From contig CM016925.1 of NCBI GenBank assembly GCA_006247105.1, positions 2,666,001 through 2,730,000 on the forward strand: a DNA stretch of 64,000 nt. Reading direction: 5' to 3'. This document shows positions 53,601 to 63,126 of the stretch, in pieces. Origin of the DNA: Giardia muris (Eukaryota; Fornicata; Diplomonadida; Hexamitidae). The notes beneath the pieces are model-generated. The model searched no databases, was not told where the DNA came from, and saw nothing but the letters and a program-made list of their open reading frames with translations. Position numbers and translations under genes: made by a program. The first letter of the stretch is position 1; each line of letters starts with the position of its first letter.

Positions 53601-54761
53601 ATGAGTCTTCCACCGATCAACTCGGCGCGAAAACAGAAGCAGACGTTCATCACCCACACAAATGTCCAGAACCTTAAGTACCAGCTGGCGCTCCAGGAAC
53701 TCGAGGATCCATCTGGTGCTCATAATACGGAGCTTGAAGAGCAGGAGCAGCATCTGATCGAGATCACAGACGCTCTGAAGCGCGCTCAGGCCGACTTCGA
53801 GGCGCGCACCGCAAAGCTCGAGGCGCGAGAACGCGCCTTAGAGGCTCGGCGTCAAGCTCTCTTTCGTCAAAAGGCAGATGTTGATCTCTATGCGTTTCGC
53901 AGCAAAGAAAAGCAATCACGCAACCTAAAGGTGATTGCAAAGAGGTATAGCGACATGTCTCTCGCACTCCAGGAGATCTCGAGTTTGACAGACGCCATCT
54001 CCGGAGCGGCCGCTCTCCTCTCGATTCTGATTGAGCGGAACAAGGCATATGGAGAGTACGGGACGTTTGTCACGCGCGTTTACAAGCGCCTGTTGACAGA
54101 TAACGACGGAACATATACCCCTGAGAGTACAAATTTCCCTCCACAAGCGCAACGGAACGATGACATTCGAGCTTTGACCAACTGCATGGACTACGTCCTT
54201 GGGGTATACTCACGCCTTGTGAAAGAGGAGTCGACGTCTCTTGAGCTGGAGCAAACTCTATCGACCACCTACGATAACGCTACCCGTTCCTTTGCCGATG
54301 CGAAGACGGCTCATATGGCAACCGTTGCGGGCCTGGAGCAGCAGGTCGCTAGCCTTGAGATGGAGATCGACGCGCTAACCTTGAAACAGGAATCTCTCCG
54401 GACAGATAACGAGCTTTTCCTCTTCAAGCTGCACGCACATACGCAGGAGATCTCGGGGGTCCAGGGTGCAGTTAAGAATCTCCTGGAGCGGATAGCAGCC
54501 GTTGTTGAGGAGAGGCACAACTTCCTTACAGAACGCGCAAGCATTTCGGACCTTCTTGGAGGCGTCTCTCCAGCTCTTCAAGAACAGGTTGAAAAGTATT
54601 ATATGGAGGCGAAGGGGCTTGTCAATAAGGACGAATGTTTCAAGCGCGTCCTTGGTTCAGGCCTTCTTGCTCGCTTGCGAGACATTTACTGTCTAGGCCT
54701 AGCGCTTGAGGATGCAGACGAGCTCGTACGGATTGTCGCCGAGGGCTTTGGAGATAGGTGA
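53601..54761 (+). CDS. coiled-coil protein, CCDC42/CFAP73-like (DUF4200 type, tentative)
   Basis: A protein of 386 residues, mostly charged helix. Residues 40-135 (LEEQEQHLIEITDALKRAQADFEARTAKLEARERALEARRQALFRQKADVDLYAFRSKEKQSRNLKVI) match the DUF4200 pattern of CCDC42/CFAP73, a group of flagellar coiled-coil proteins linked to the modified inner-arm dynein region. A second coiled coil lies at about 205-320. The pattern is a common one in coiled coils, so the name is tentative. Other flagellar genes (DRC1, DNALI1) lie a few kb away. The gene ends 5 bp before the convergent kinase stop. Confidence 0.5.
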   Translation: MSLPPINSARKQKQTFITHTNVQNLKYQLALQELEDPSGAHNTELEEQEQHLIEITDALKRAQADFEARTAKLEARERALEARRQALFRQKADVDLYAFRSKEKQSRNLKVIAKRYSDMSLALQEISSLTDAISGAAALLSILIERNKAYGEYGTFVTRVYKRLLTDNDGTYTPESTNFPPQAQRNDDIRALTNCMDYVLGVYSRLVKEESTSLELEQTLSTTYDNATRSFADAKTAHMATVAGLEQQVASLEMEIDALTLKQESLRTDNELFLFKLHAHTQEISGVQGAVKNLLERIAAVVEERHNFLTERASISDLLGGVSPALQEQVEKYYMEAKGLVNKDECFKRVLGSGLLARLRDIYCLGLALEDADELVRIVAEGFGDR

Positions 54762-54766
54762 TTGGG

Positions 54767-56500
54767 TCATAATGTGCACTCCTCCCATACCAAGCGCACG
54801 AATGGTGATACCGGGAGCGCTTGGATCAAGGTGACTAGGCGAAGCTTCTCATCGGAGGTGACACCGGATAGGAGCAGGAGCTTTTTCAAGCAGTTGTGGT
54901 TGTCGATTGCCGAGCAAGGGCCTTTGGAGTTAGTATGTAGTGAAGCGCTGGTGGCTGCGGCCTTACGAGGAACCTGGTACATGTGATAGTTTTGTAGGCA
55001 ATCGTAAAGACTAGAACGGACGGCTTCAGTTGGCAGAAGCCGTTGAGCTGGACATGGATCAAGCATCTTCGCCACCATCTGGGAGTAGAGACGATAGAGG
55101 TGTAGGCTTCGTTCCGAGACATTGAGGATCGTCTTCAACTCGTCGGTGGTTTGTGGCCTTGAGATTAATGCTCGTTCAATCCCGGTATCGGAGCTGAACC
55201 TAAGGATCATGAGAAAGAAGATAAGCTGGGGCATGCTGAACAGGCTTGTGGAGAGAAGATACTCGGGGACATTCTCAAGCGCGAAGACACGTCTATTTAG
55301 GAGGATGAGTTGCACCTGTTCTTCCGTCAGGTCCAATTCCAAGGACGTCTTCTTCAGCTCCGGTTCTTTGCCGGCCTCGTACGTGGCTAGGACGATATCG
55401 ATCTTGTCCCGGGACAGACCTTTGAGGAAGGCCAAACGCTCAGGATCTATGATTTTCCGACGCATGTCAATGTACGCACAGAACGTCTCGTCTCGTTCCT
55501 TCCGAGACAAGTGTGTCAATCTACTGGAGTAGTCGACTAATGGAGTGAAGTACCCTATCATTGCGAGAGCTTCTCCAGAGCCTGCCAACTCCTCCTTGCT
55601 ATATGATTTGAAGATTGGCCTTTCAAAGAACAACTCGGCTAAGATGCAACCGAGACTCCAAGCATCGCTAGTGAAGCCGGCGATCTCCGTCAAACTCCCA
55701 ATTATCTGTTCTGGTGAACGCCACCAAATCGTCCCGCAAATCCCCGTCGTACCAGCTGTCAAGCCATCAGCGGTGATAATGGTATCTGTATCGAAGCTTT
55801 TGTATGGGATCTGATGACTCTTTGAACAATCGTCGTGTGCAATGCGGCCACGATAGTCATAGGAGTATGAATACCCTGTACGAATGTCCAATGGACGTTC
55901 ATAACGCGCCATACCGAAGTCACATAGAAGAAGTTGACCATCTTCGGTCAGTAGAAGGTTTTCGGGCTTTAAATCACGATGAGACCAGCCTAACGTATGC
56001 ATGATCGCCACAGAGCGAAGGACGGTAAAGGATAAGTAATAGACATCCTCCCAGGTGTATTCATGAAGATACCCACGAAGCATGAATTGACGCATATCCA
56101 GCTCACAATATGGTACTACAAGGAAGAGGGAGTTTCGGACAGACTCAATCTCGCCGCACCAGCCGGTCCCAACCTTGGCCATACACCCATCGACAATATC
56201 AATGAGTTGTAACAACGGGAAATCAACATAGATATCGTTGAGCGTAGGGTCCTTCAGGTTTAATGTGGGGCGGCGTAAGAAGGCTTCTCCGAGGGCGACG
56301 AAGACCGCGATTTCCTTGTATTGAACTCGTCCCAAAAGGCCGTGGCCTTCTCCCTTAGTCGAAAGCTCCTTGAAGGCGAGCGGAATTCGCGGCTCACTGG
56401 TGTGGTAGCCCTTATAGATCTTCCCATACCCACCCTGGGCGCGAGGACGTAGCTCGAGGCGGTAGGGACCAATACTGAATTCTGTAGGAGTATCAAACAT
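54767..56500 (-). CDS. CMGC-type protein kinase
   Basis: A protein of 577 residues with an apparently active kinase domain: Gly-rich loop RAQGGYGKIYKG, beta-3 Lys44 in LAFKEL, HRDLKPENLL (Asp176), DFG at 194-196, and a WRSPEQ motif near 267-272, which points to CMGC (CDK/MAPK-like). The activation segment is long: about 70 residues separate DFG from RSPE, with an insertion rich in Tyr/Asp/Ser. The C-terminal 200 residues continue helical after the kinase core, also with inserts. The subfamily (CDK, RCK or other) is not clear. The ATG at 56500 is chosen since TTAAAAAAGTATTCA lies before it. An ATG at 56563 is possible. It is convergent with the coiled-coil gene. Confidence 0.85.
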   Translation of the reverse strand: MFDTPTEFSIGPYRLELRPRAQGGYGKIYKGYHTSEPRIPLAFKELSTKGEGHGLLGRVQYKEIAVFVALGEAFLRRPTLNLKDPTLNDIYVDFPLLQLIDIVDGCMAKVGTGWCGEIESVRNSLFLVVPYCELDMRQFMLRGYLHEYTWEDVYYLSFTVLRSVAIMHTLGWSHRDLKPENLLLTEDGQLLLCDFGMARYERPLDIRTGYSYSYDYRGRIAHDDCSKSHQIPYKSFDTDTIITADGLTAGTTGICGTIWWRSPEQIIGSLTEIAGFTSDAWSLGCILAELFFERPIFKSYSKEELAGSGEALAMIGYFTPLVDYSSRLTHLSRKERDETFCAYIDMRRKIIDPERLAFLKGLSRDKIDIVLATYEAGKEPELKKTSLELDLTEEQVQLILLNRRVFALENVPEYLLSTSLFSMPQLIFFLMILRFSSDTGIERALISRPQTTDELKTILNVSERSLHLYRLYSQMVAKMLDPCPAQRLLPTEAVRSSLYDCLQNYHMYQVPRKAAATSASLHTNSKGPCSAIDNHNCLKKLLLLSGVTSDEKLRLVTLIQALPVSPFVRLVWEECTL

Positions 56501-56666
56501 TGAATACTTTTTTAACTGGAGGATATCCCGCTCAAGGGCAACGCTTGGAGAGTACATGGACATTCTCCCCCGTACTCCCCGAGTGTATGCTGAATTAGAA
56601 TATTCACTTTAAAATATCCCCTCTGTTTCATAATGCGAGTAATAGAAAACTTGAACCTGTCAGCAA

Positions 56667-59180
56667 ATGACACGTCCGGAAGACATCCCCATCGAGGCCA
56701 GAGATAGCCATCTGGAAGAAGCCATCCTACGCAGAGACTTCGCCCGCATTAGGGCTTTGGTCTCCCATGGAAACCCTCTTAGCCATCGTCAAGGAATAAC
56801 TCATCTGATGCAGGCGGCGTCACGTGACCTCTTCCCAGTCATCCCTTTGCTTCTCGAGCAGGAGGGCAGGATGCGTGACGAGAATGGTTGGACTGCACTC
56901 ATGTATGCGGTACAGTCCCGTGCGGACCGCTGCATCCCCCTCCTGGTCTCGGAGGCGTCTTTGCAGGCAACGCGAGAATGCGGGGAGTTCCCTTGCGGCG
57001 CCACGGGCCTGATTATCGCTGCAATCGTAAATAATGGCCAAGCGGCATCCGCGTTGCAGCCTTACGAGTCCGGTCTTTTGGATGCTGAGGAACACACCGC
57101 CTCCTGGCACGCCTCCAAAAGAAGGCATAATGATGTTCTCCGTGTCCTTACTCAGGAGCTCAGGGATATCCGATTACCTCCCCCGGAGGCAAATTGTATC
57201 GTCCGTTTCTCGACCGCGATGAATTCAGCTCTCCTTCCCCTCTATCCTGTAGACCAGTGGCCAAATCCCCAAGGCGCAGACGGCACTTGTGCGCTTATGC
57301 ACGCCGCACGCTGCGGTAACAGTGAGGCTATCATCCAGTTAGAGCATATGCTTGAATTGAGAGATACAGAGAGCCGAACCGCCTTGATGTATGCCGCAAT
57401 GTTTGGTCAGACGGAAGTCATCGCCTCTCTTCGGTCGCTCGTCGGGCTACGCGATAACAAGGGCTGGACGGCACTGATGTACGCAGTAGCATATAACCAG
57501 ACTCATTGTGCACTCTCGCTTCTCGAAGAGGCAGGTTGTCAGGCCACCGCCCAACGAAGTTCCTATCCCACTGGGATCACTGCCCTAATGCTCGCAGCAA
57601 GTCGATGGAATCTAGACATTGTTCAGGAGCTCGTGTCCAATGAAGCGATGTTTCGAGATAGTAGCGGTCGTACCGCCCTTAGCTACGCGATAGAGAGCAA
57701 CAACTACGAATGTGCGAAGAAATTGATCGGTGAGGCGAATCTCCGCTTCGATGACGGTCAAACGGTCCTTGACCACGCCTCGCAGAGTTGTAAGCCAGAA
57801 CTCATACGCTCCCTTCTCATGGAGCTTAGAAATGGACGAGACCCAGTGGAAACCGCGATTGAGCTGTACCACTACGGCTGTGTCAGCGTACTGCTTCAGA
57901 GCGAGAGCTTGCAAACGTATAGCCCGTCTCGCACCGCCCTCATGATGGGAGCTTATTTAGGCAGAAGAGAACTTGTTGAGCAATTCCGATTTCAGGCTGG
58001 GAGACGCGATGAGCTTGGCCGAACCGCCATCATGTACGCTGCCCACGCAGGAAAGAGCGAAATCGTCGAAATGCTCGCCGGATTGGAGGCCGAAATCTGC
58101 GATGATGGTGGACAAACGGCTTTGATGTACGCGGTCATAGGTGGAAATCAAGCTTGTATCTCCACCCTCCTCAGGGGTGGGGTCGGTCGCCAGGCTAACG
58201 GATTAGACCTGGATTACTACAAGATCCCTGCTGGAGCCACTGCATTAATGCTAGCGGCGGCCGAAGGTAAGGTATCCATTGTCCACCAGCTTCTTGAGCA
58301 CGAGTCGAATGTTCGCGATGCACATGGACGAACGGCCCTCATGTATGCCGCAAGACATGGGCAAAGCGATTGCGTTCAAGAACTCCTTAGTCAAGCAGGT
58401 GAGCAGGACGATGAAGGGCGGACTGCATTGATGTATGCCGCGTTGGCAGGGAAGTACACCGAAGTCAAGCTCCTAACCAGCCGCGAGGAGGGGAAGGCCA
58501 GGTATAATGGAGAAACGACACTCATTACTGCAATCCGGAACGACCCAATTAACTGGCTGGTTCAAAGGCCCCGAGACCCTGGAACCAAGACTGCAGCATG
58601 GCGAGTCGCGAAGCCCGCGCAAGAATGTCGCCTCGAAATCGTTAGTCATCTCGCAAAGCACGAGCTTAATTTAACAGACGTTTATGGATGGTCGGCGCTG
58701 ATGCACGCCGCCTATTGCGGAGACATCAAGTGCGTAAAGTGCGTTATAGGGGTGGCGGGGCGGCAGACAGAGAGAACGCACCTAGGGTATGCGCGTGGAG
58801 CGACGGCTTCAATGATTGCTGCCTCCCGCGGCTTCCAGGAGATTGTGAAAATGCTCCTACCCTACGAGGAAAGGATCCTCGACGTATTCGGGCGAGATAC
58901 CCTCTGGTACGCCCAGGATAGCGGAGGACATGATCCAGAGCATTTATCTGTTGTTCTAACCTTGTTGCAATCGGAACCACCCCGTCCTAAGTGGACGAAG
59001 CTGATGTCCTTTGCGCTGATGGGGAGCACTCATCAGTGCTTAAGAAATCTCAATGAGATGGGGATCCAGGACGCAGACGGCCGGACAGCCCTGATGTATG
59101 CCGCTGAAAACGGGTTTTCCGACATTGTTGAGGTCATCGTCCATGAAGAAAGAATCAGAAGGTCTCGTTCATCCAATTAG
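56667..59180 (+). CDS. ankyrin-repeat protein (protein 21.1 type), 837 residues
   Basis: An all-ankyrin protein with more than twenty repeats. Cores read NGWTALMYAVQSRADRCIPLL, GRTAIMYAAHAGKSEIVEML and GRTALMYAARHGQSDCVQELL, with a few weaker units. Three repeats carry a longer GATALML/GITALML insertion. The family binds proteins, and partners are unknown. There is no kinase or RING part. The ATG is the first in the frame and follows cagcaa. The gap to the divergent kinase start is 166 bp, the longest between any two divergent starts here except that before Ddi1. Confidence 0.88.
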   Translation: MTRPEDIPIEARDSHLEEAILRRDFARIRALVSHGNPLSHRQGITHLMQAASRDLFPVIPLLLEQEGRMRDENGWTALMYAVQSRADRCIPLLVSEASLQATRECGEFPCGATGLIIAAIVNNGQAASALQPYESGLLDAEEHTASWHASKRRHNDVLRVLTQELRDIRLPPPEANCIVRFSTAMNSALLPLYPVDQWPNPQGADGTCALMHAARCGNSEAIIQLEHMLELRDTESRTALMYAAMFGQTEVIASLRSLVGLRDNKGWTALMYAVAYNQTHCALSLLEEAGCQATAQRSSYPTGITALMLAASRWNLDIVQELVSNEAMFRDSSGRTALSYAIESNNYECAKKLIGEANLRFDDGQTVLDHASQSCKPELIRSLLMELRNGRDPVETAIELYHYGCVSVLLQSESLQTYSPSRTALMMGAYLGRRELVEQFRFQAGRRDELGRTAIMYAAHAGKSEIVEMLAGLEAEICDDGGQTALMYAVIGGNQACISTLLRGGVGRQANGLDLDYYKIPAGATALMLAAAEGKVSIVHQLLEHESNVRDAHGRTALMYAARHGQSDCVQELLSQAGEQDDEGRTALMYAALAGKYTEVKLLTSREEGKARYNGETTLITAIRNDPINWLVQRPRDPGTKTAAWRVAKPAQECRLEIVSHLAKHELNLTDVYGWSALMHAAYCGDIKCVKCVIGVAGRQTERTHLGYARGATASMIAASRGFQEIVKMLLPYEERILDVFGRDTLWYAQDSGGHDPEHLSVVLTLLQSEPPRPKWTKLMSFALMGSTHQCLRNLNEMGIQDADGRTALMYAAENGFSDIVEVIVHEERIRRSRSSN

Positions 59181-59636
59181 TTCCATCATGCTTCTTGGGT
59201 TGATTTGTAAAATGTTCATTGATGGCCTAACGTCCGTTGAGCGCTTGGAAGCTAGGACTAAGGACAAATACGATCACTACGGCTGTTTCGGGGTAACGGC
59301 TGAATGAACGACCGCATCTAGCTCTAGAAAGACCTTCTATCTTCGTATCCCAGTTACTTTGTTGAAGCGACTAACCCCTTCGTCATCATACTCTTCTCTC
59401 AAGTTGAGCTTATCCACCTTCGCAACCATCAGTGCGTTTACATCATCCCCATCATGCAGAATACCGCTCACGCTCATACAGTCACTAGTGCAACGCTCCT
59501 CGGTTCTGTACGCACATCCGATTGCATATTCACGTACAGATGAGTAATCTCAAAACAAAACATGGATCAGTCCCCACACTCGCTTGGCCTTCATGGTAGG
59601 CCACGATTGATGTCAATCTCTATAGGTTCCGGTCAT
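59181..59636. other. 456-bp gap with a possible small decayed open frame
   Basis: The gap separates the end of the ankyrin gene from the DRC1 stop. No tRNA or motif is evident. The minus strand has a stop-free stretch of about 66 codons ending at a TAG at 59337-59339, described as a separate entry. Confidence 0.4.
59337..59477 (-). pseudogene. small minus-strand open frame, possible ankyrin-gene remnant
   Basis: A 46-codon ATG frame (stop-free for about 20 further codons upstream without a start). It reads LHDGDDVNALMVAKVDKLN, which loosely resembles an ankyrin core (DGxTALMYAA), then a charged tail. The size is within what chance allows, so it may be nothing. Listed because ankyrin genes are common here and gaps are rare. 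Confidence 0.2.
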
Positions 59637-61679
59637 TTAATTGCTCAAAGGTTGCCGTGATGATTGACCAGGGGCGCCGACGGCGATCCCACCGGTTGTA
59701 TCTCCACCAAGCGTCCCTAAGACTTGCCGCTCTTGTGAAATATATCTTTGCAAGAGCGAGCGGAGCTCCTCGTTTTGAGCAGCGAGCTGGTCATTATGGG
59801 CCACAATGCTCGTCCGTGCTTGGAGGATCTCGCGATATTGGGCAAGGGTATCTTCGAGGATCCGCCAGGTCGTTTGCTTCTCCGGAGCGATGAGGCCCTC
59901 CAACTCCTTCCAGAAGGTCTTGAGAGCGGCATTACTCCAGATTCCGGTCTGGTGCTTATTAGCATTTGACCCTTCTGCCTGCTGCCGAGCTTCACGGCGA
60001 ACGACAACCTCTGCCGCAAAGGCACGGAGCGCATCGATGATCTGGTCGCGTGGAAGGATGTCAATCCCCTTCCCGTCGACGGTGATGTGTGTGAAGAGCA
60101 GGTCGAGCTCCGAAGCGTTCCTGATGCCAAGGGTGGAAAGGAGGGCGTCAGTGCGCATCCGCGAGGTGATCTCCTCGTTAGGTGCCATCACCTTCAAAAG
60201 ATCATCACTTGCAAGGAAGGACGCTTCTGAAGCCAGATCGTTGAGGATCCTGGCGGCCGCAACGGGCCCAATGGCACAGGCCGTGACCGGGTCGATGGCG
60301 CGAGTCACGTCAAGGATGGAATTGTCCTTGAGGTCTGCGGCGGAATCCGTTTGATCGATGATCCCTGCTGCATGTTGGAGCTTCTTCAACATGACCGTGA
60401 CTGAGTGCTCAATGGAACGGGAGTCGACGTCACGTTTCTCTTCTATGCAGAGGATGGACTCATTGATCACCTGCTCAGCTAACAGCAAGTCGCGAAGGTT
60501 TGCGGCAATAGTTCGCTCATGATGAGCCCAAAGCTCGCGGAACTTGTGTGTGTCAGCCTTCTCAAACAGCTTGAATTTCCCTTGTAGATCGCAATATAAG
60601 TTCGATAGCCGCTTGTACGACGTCGACAGCTCAAGGTTTTCAGTCCGCAGCCTATCATCAATAGCGCCGTGCTTCGCGATCAATGAGGCCAATTGGCCCT
60701 GAAGCTTCGAGATCTTCTTCTTTTGTTGAATGATGAGATTCTGACACTCAACGTCACGGGCCGCAAGGAGGCGGTAATTATACTCGAGCTTGTCCGTATT
60801 CAGCTGGTATACCGAGCGCATCTCTTCAAGCTGATGCCGAAGCGCTACGCCCTCGGCCTCAAGTCGTCGCTTGAGAGACGTGTACTCCTCGTAGTCATAA
60901 AGCGTCTGAGCGGCGACGTTATCATTGTACTCCTCCGCTAGCCGGGTCCGGGCCTCGAGAGAGGCGTTCTCCACGGCCGTTATGTCATCTCTGATGCTAT
61001 CAAGGGTTTGCTCACGTTCCGCGATGAACTTCGCTCGCTCCTCGTCGAACGCCTTCTCGCAATCCTGGATGCGCTGGGTGGAAAACTCCTTGAGCTCTCC
61101 AAGGACCTTCCGCATGTATGCTATGATATCGTCCACCTCCTTGGATTGCTCTCGAATCAGATGAATGTAATCGTCATCAACGGTCGCCAAGTACTCCTCA
61201 AAGGCGGCGATCACGCGGTCCTTTGATTCGAGCATGTCCAGAATATGCCTTCGTAACTCGATGATCCCGGCCGCAAGTTCCTCGGGAGTGTCCTTCTCAA
61301 CGAGTACGGACCAGCGCATGGCAAAGGCGGCATCTATCTTCGCGCACGCGACTTTTTCCGCCTCCAGTGTACGTCGACGAACAAGGGCACTTTCTTTATC
61401 GTTATTTAGAACTGCAAGTGCCTCCTTATCCGCTCGTGCCCTAAGCGCTTCGAGCTGCGCCCCAAACTCGCCCGTTTTCGCCCGAAAGCCCGTTAGGGCG
61501 TCATAAACCGCCTTCTCGGCGCCAGAGGTTGGGACGGCATCGGAGGAAGGGACGACTGCCAGGCCACCCCCTCCTTCGGTCTCGCCCGCCCCGAGCTCCG
61601 CGAGTTTGGCCCGGATGCGCGCGCGGCGCTCCGTGATCCGGCGTTGTCGGTCCGAGAGGATCGTCCCCGTCGCGTCCAT
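59637..61679 (-). CDS. DRC1: dynein regulatory complex subunit 1 (DRC1/CCDC164)
   Basis: A protein of 680 residues, almost entirely coiled coil. It starts with an Arg-rich helix (RQRRITERRARIRAKLAEL). Residues 150-240 read SKDRVIAAFEEYLATVDDDYIHLIREQSKEVDDIIAYMRKVLGELKEF. Residues about 285-400 read YQLNTDKLEYNYRLLAARDVECQNLIIQQKKKISKLQGQL and NLELSTSYKRLSNLYCDLQGKFKLFEKADTHKFRELW. The last is the most diagnostic DRC1 stretch (LDYNF-x-VLKERDEEN, QQKRKLNRLQ and ADxKKFREVW in other species). DRC1 is the base-plate subunit of the nexin-dynein regulatory complex in flagella. The C-terminal part also resembles family members. It is divergent from eS17. Confidence 0.9.
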   Translation of the reverse strand: MDATGTILSDRQRRITERRARIRAKLAELGAGETEGGGGLAVVPSSDAVPTSGAEKAVYDALTGFRAKTGEFGAQLEALRARADKEALAVLNNDKESALVRRRTLEAEKVACAKIDAAFAMRWSVLVEKDTPEELAAGIIELRRHILDMLESKDRVIAAFEEYLATVDDDYIHLIREQSKEVDDIIAYMRKVLGELKEFSTQRIQDCEKAFDEERAKFIAEREQTLDSIRDDITAVENASLEARTRLAEEYNDNVAAQTLYDYEEYTSLKRRLEAEGVALRHQLEEMRSVYQLNTDKLEYNYRLLAARDVECQNLIIQQKKKISKLQGQLASLIAKHGAIDDRLRTENLELSTSYKRLSNLYCDLQGKFKLFEKADTHKFRELWAHHERTIAANLRDLLLAEQVINESILCIEEKRDVDSRSIEHSVTVMLKKLQHAAGIIDQTDSAADLKDNSILDVTRAIDPVTACAIGPVAAARILNDLASEASFLASDDLLKVMAPNEEITSRMRTDALLSTLGIRNASELDLLFTHITVDGKGIDILPRDQIIDALRAFAAEVVVRREARQQAEGSNANKHQTGIWSNAALKTFWKELEGLIAPEKQTTWRILEDTLAQYREILQARTSIVAHNDQLAAQNEELRSLLQRYISQERQVLGTLGGDTTGGIAVGAPGQSSRQPLSN

Positions 61680-61736
61680 CGGGAACCTTTTTAATTGGCA
61701 TTCTGCTCCAGTTTTCCAACCACGTGAGAACGTGTA

Positions 61737-62141
61737 ATGGCGAAGGTCAGGACGAAGACTGTCAAGCGTGCCGCACGTAAGCTCGTCGAGTACAATTACG
61801 ACAACCTTGAGCCAAAGAACTTTGAACGCGCGAAGAAGGTCTGCAGCGACGCGAAGGTCGCTCGTATCCCCTCTAAGCGCTTACGTAACATGATCGCCGG
61901 TTATGCCACCCGCATCATGAACCGTCTCACGAGAGGGCCCGTCCGTGGCGTCTGCCTCTCGAAGCAGGAGGCGGAGCGTGAGCGCCGTGATAACTACGCC
62001 CCTACCGTTTCCGAGTTCGATGTCGAGCGCCCAGTTATCACGACTGCTACGCGTGACATGCTCGAGGCACTTGGGTACACTTACCTTGTCACGACTGTTG
62101 AGGTCAAGGATAGGGAGAGGGAGAGGGAAAGGCGCGTTTGA
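61737..62141 (+). CDS. RPS17: 40S ribosomal protein eS17
   Basis: A protein of 134 residues matching eS17: start MAKVRTKTVKRAARKLVEYNY, then NKRVCEE-type VCSDAKVARIPSKRLRNMIAGYATRIMNRL, and the RRDNYAPTVSEFD stretch. It ends with an Arg/Glu-rich tail (KDRERERERRV). eS17 lies at the beak and head of the small subunit. The ATG follows acgtgta, 57 bp from the DRC1 start (divergent). It is the expected length. Confidence 0.95.
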   Translation: MAKVRTKTVKRAARKLVEYNYDNLEPKNFERAKKVCSDAKVARIPSKRLRNMIAGYATRIMNRLTRGPVRGVCLSKQEAERERRDNYAPTVSEFDVERPVITTATRDMLEALGYTYLVTTVEVKDRERERERRV

Positions 62142-62255
62142 GTCCTTACTGTTTTCAGTCCCATCCGTCTCATCTTGGGTATCCGCACAGAGTAAAGGTA
62201 AGTCTTGACGTGAGAGATGGAACGAGATGAATCCTAGTCTTGTGAGATACATACT

Positions 62256-62693
62256 CTACCTACCACGTCTATCTTCCTGACCTAGTAGCACATAGAACCC
62301 CTTAAGCAAGGCCCAAGTACGCCTAAAAGCATCTGCCCACTCCTCTCGCGGAAGTGTTCTTATCATCTCAGTGATCGTACTTGGGCCAGTGTAACGCCCT
62401 AGATAGGTGAACCCACTCGCCTTACCCGTCAAGACTCGCGCCAGATGAAGGCGTGCGTGTCTTTTCTCTTGTCGGCGTAAGACTAACGCTCTACGCCATG
62501 CATGTTGGATACAAGTCACACTTCCAATGAGACGTGCTTGGATCGCCGCTCCAGAAAGCTTGTGCACGCTTAGACGTTGCCGTACGTCTTCTCGTTCAAG
62601 TGCTTGAGGTATCCAACTCAGCCCATTGATACGTCTCCTTTCTAAGAGCCTCATCACCTCTGTCCGAAGATGATCGAGTCGCCCGCAAAACAT
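62256..62693 (-). CDS. small IQ-motif protein (hypothetical)
   Basis: A protein of 145 residues, strongly basic, with many Arg. A CIQHAWRRALVLRRQEKR stretch (about 61-78) fits the IQ motif (IQxxxRxxxxR) that binds calmodulin-type light chains. The rest has no known motif. A single IQ motif can occur by chance. It is divergent from uL29, with 46 bp between starts. Two bases after its TAG stop is a GTATGT (62249-62254), and a CCTTTACTC core follows about 50 bases on, discussed as a finding. Confidence 0.6.
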   Translation of the reverse strand: MFCGRLDHLRTEVMRLLERRRINGLSWIPQALEREDVRQRLSVHKLSGAAIQARLIGSVTCIQHAWRRALVLRRQEKRHARLHLARVLTGKASGFTYLGRYTGPSTITEMIRTLPREEWADAFRRTWALLKGFYVLLGQEDRRGR

Positions 62694-62721
62694 ATTGAAA
62701 CGGAATCACGAGGGAAAAGGA

Positions 62722-62735
62722 GTCGACGCGTCGAC
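62722..62735. repeat. 14-bp perfect palindrome in the uL29 upstream region
   Basis: gtcgacgcgtcgac reads the same on both strands. It lies 4 bp upstream of the uL29 ATG in the short space shared with the IQ gene. It could bind a symmetrical protein dimer or be chance. No A/T-rich initiator is closer to the ATG than aaaagg at 62715. Confidence 0.45.
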
Positions 62736-62739
62736 AGTC

Positions 62740-63123
62740 ATGCCCGGCCTCGACACAAAGGAGCTGTTTGCGATGACCACCGAGAAGCTCCAAGAGAAGC
62801 TTGAGAGCCTGAAGCGCGAACTGCTGATGCTCCGCACCGCGAAGGCGACGGCGGGCCCGGTCCCCGACCGCATCGCCCGTCTTCGTGTCTGCCGTAAGGA
62901 TATTGCTCGTGTCCTGACGGTCATCACCTCAAAGGCTCGCGAGAGCCTTCGCGAGGAATACAAGGACAAGAAGCACATCCCTAAGATCTTGCGTCCGAAA
63001 CTGACTCATGCCGAGCGTCTTAAGTTGACTCCTGCGCAGAAGAGCCGTCTCCCAAGGAAGACCTACAATCGTCGCAGGGCCTCCGCCCCGCTGAAGTTCG
63101 CCTTGAAGAAGGAGTGCCAGTAA
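62740..63123 (+). CDS. RPL35: 60S ribosomal protein uL29 (L35)
   Basis: A protein of 127 residues with the uL29/L35 pattern: LDTKELFAMTTEKLQEKLESLKRELLMLRTAKAT, then RIARLRVCRKDIARVLTVI, SLREEYKDKKHIPKILRPKLTHAERLKLTPAQKSRLPRKTYNRRRASAPLKFALKK. It sits at the exit tunnel of the large subunit. The chosen ATG (62740) gives the family's normal N-terminus. The frame before it opens only at TTG. The next gene starts 3 bases after its TAA. Confidence 0.94.
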   Translation: MPGLDTKELFAMTTEKLQEKLESLKRELLMLRTAKATAGPVPDRIARLRVCRKDIARVLTVITSKARESLREEYKDKKHIPKILRPKLTHAERLKLTPAQKSRLPRKTYNRRRASAPLKFALKKECQ

Positions 63124-63126
63124 AAA

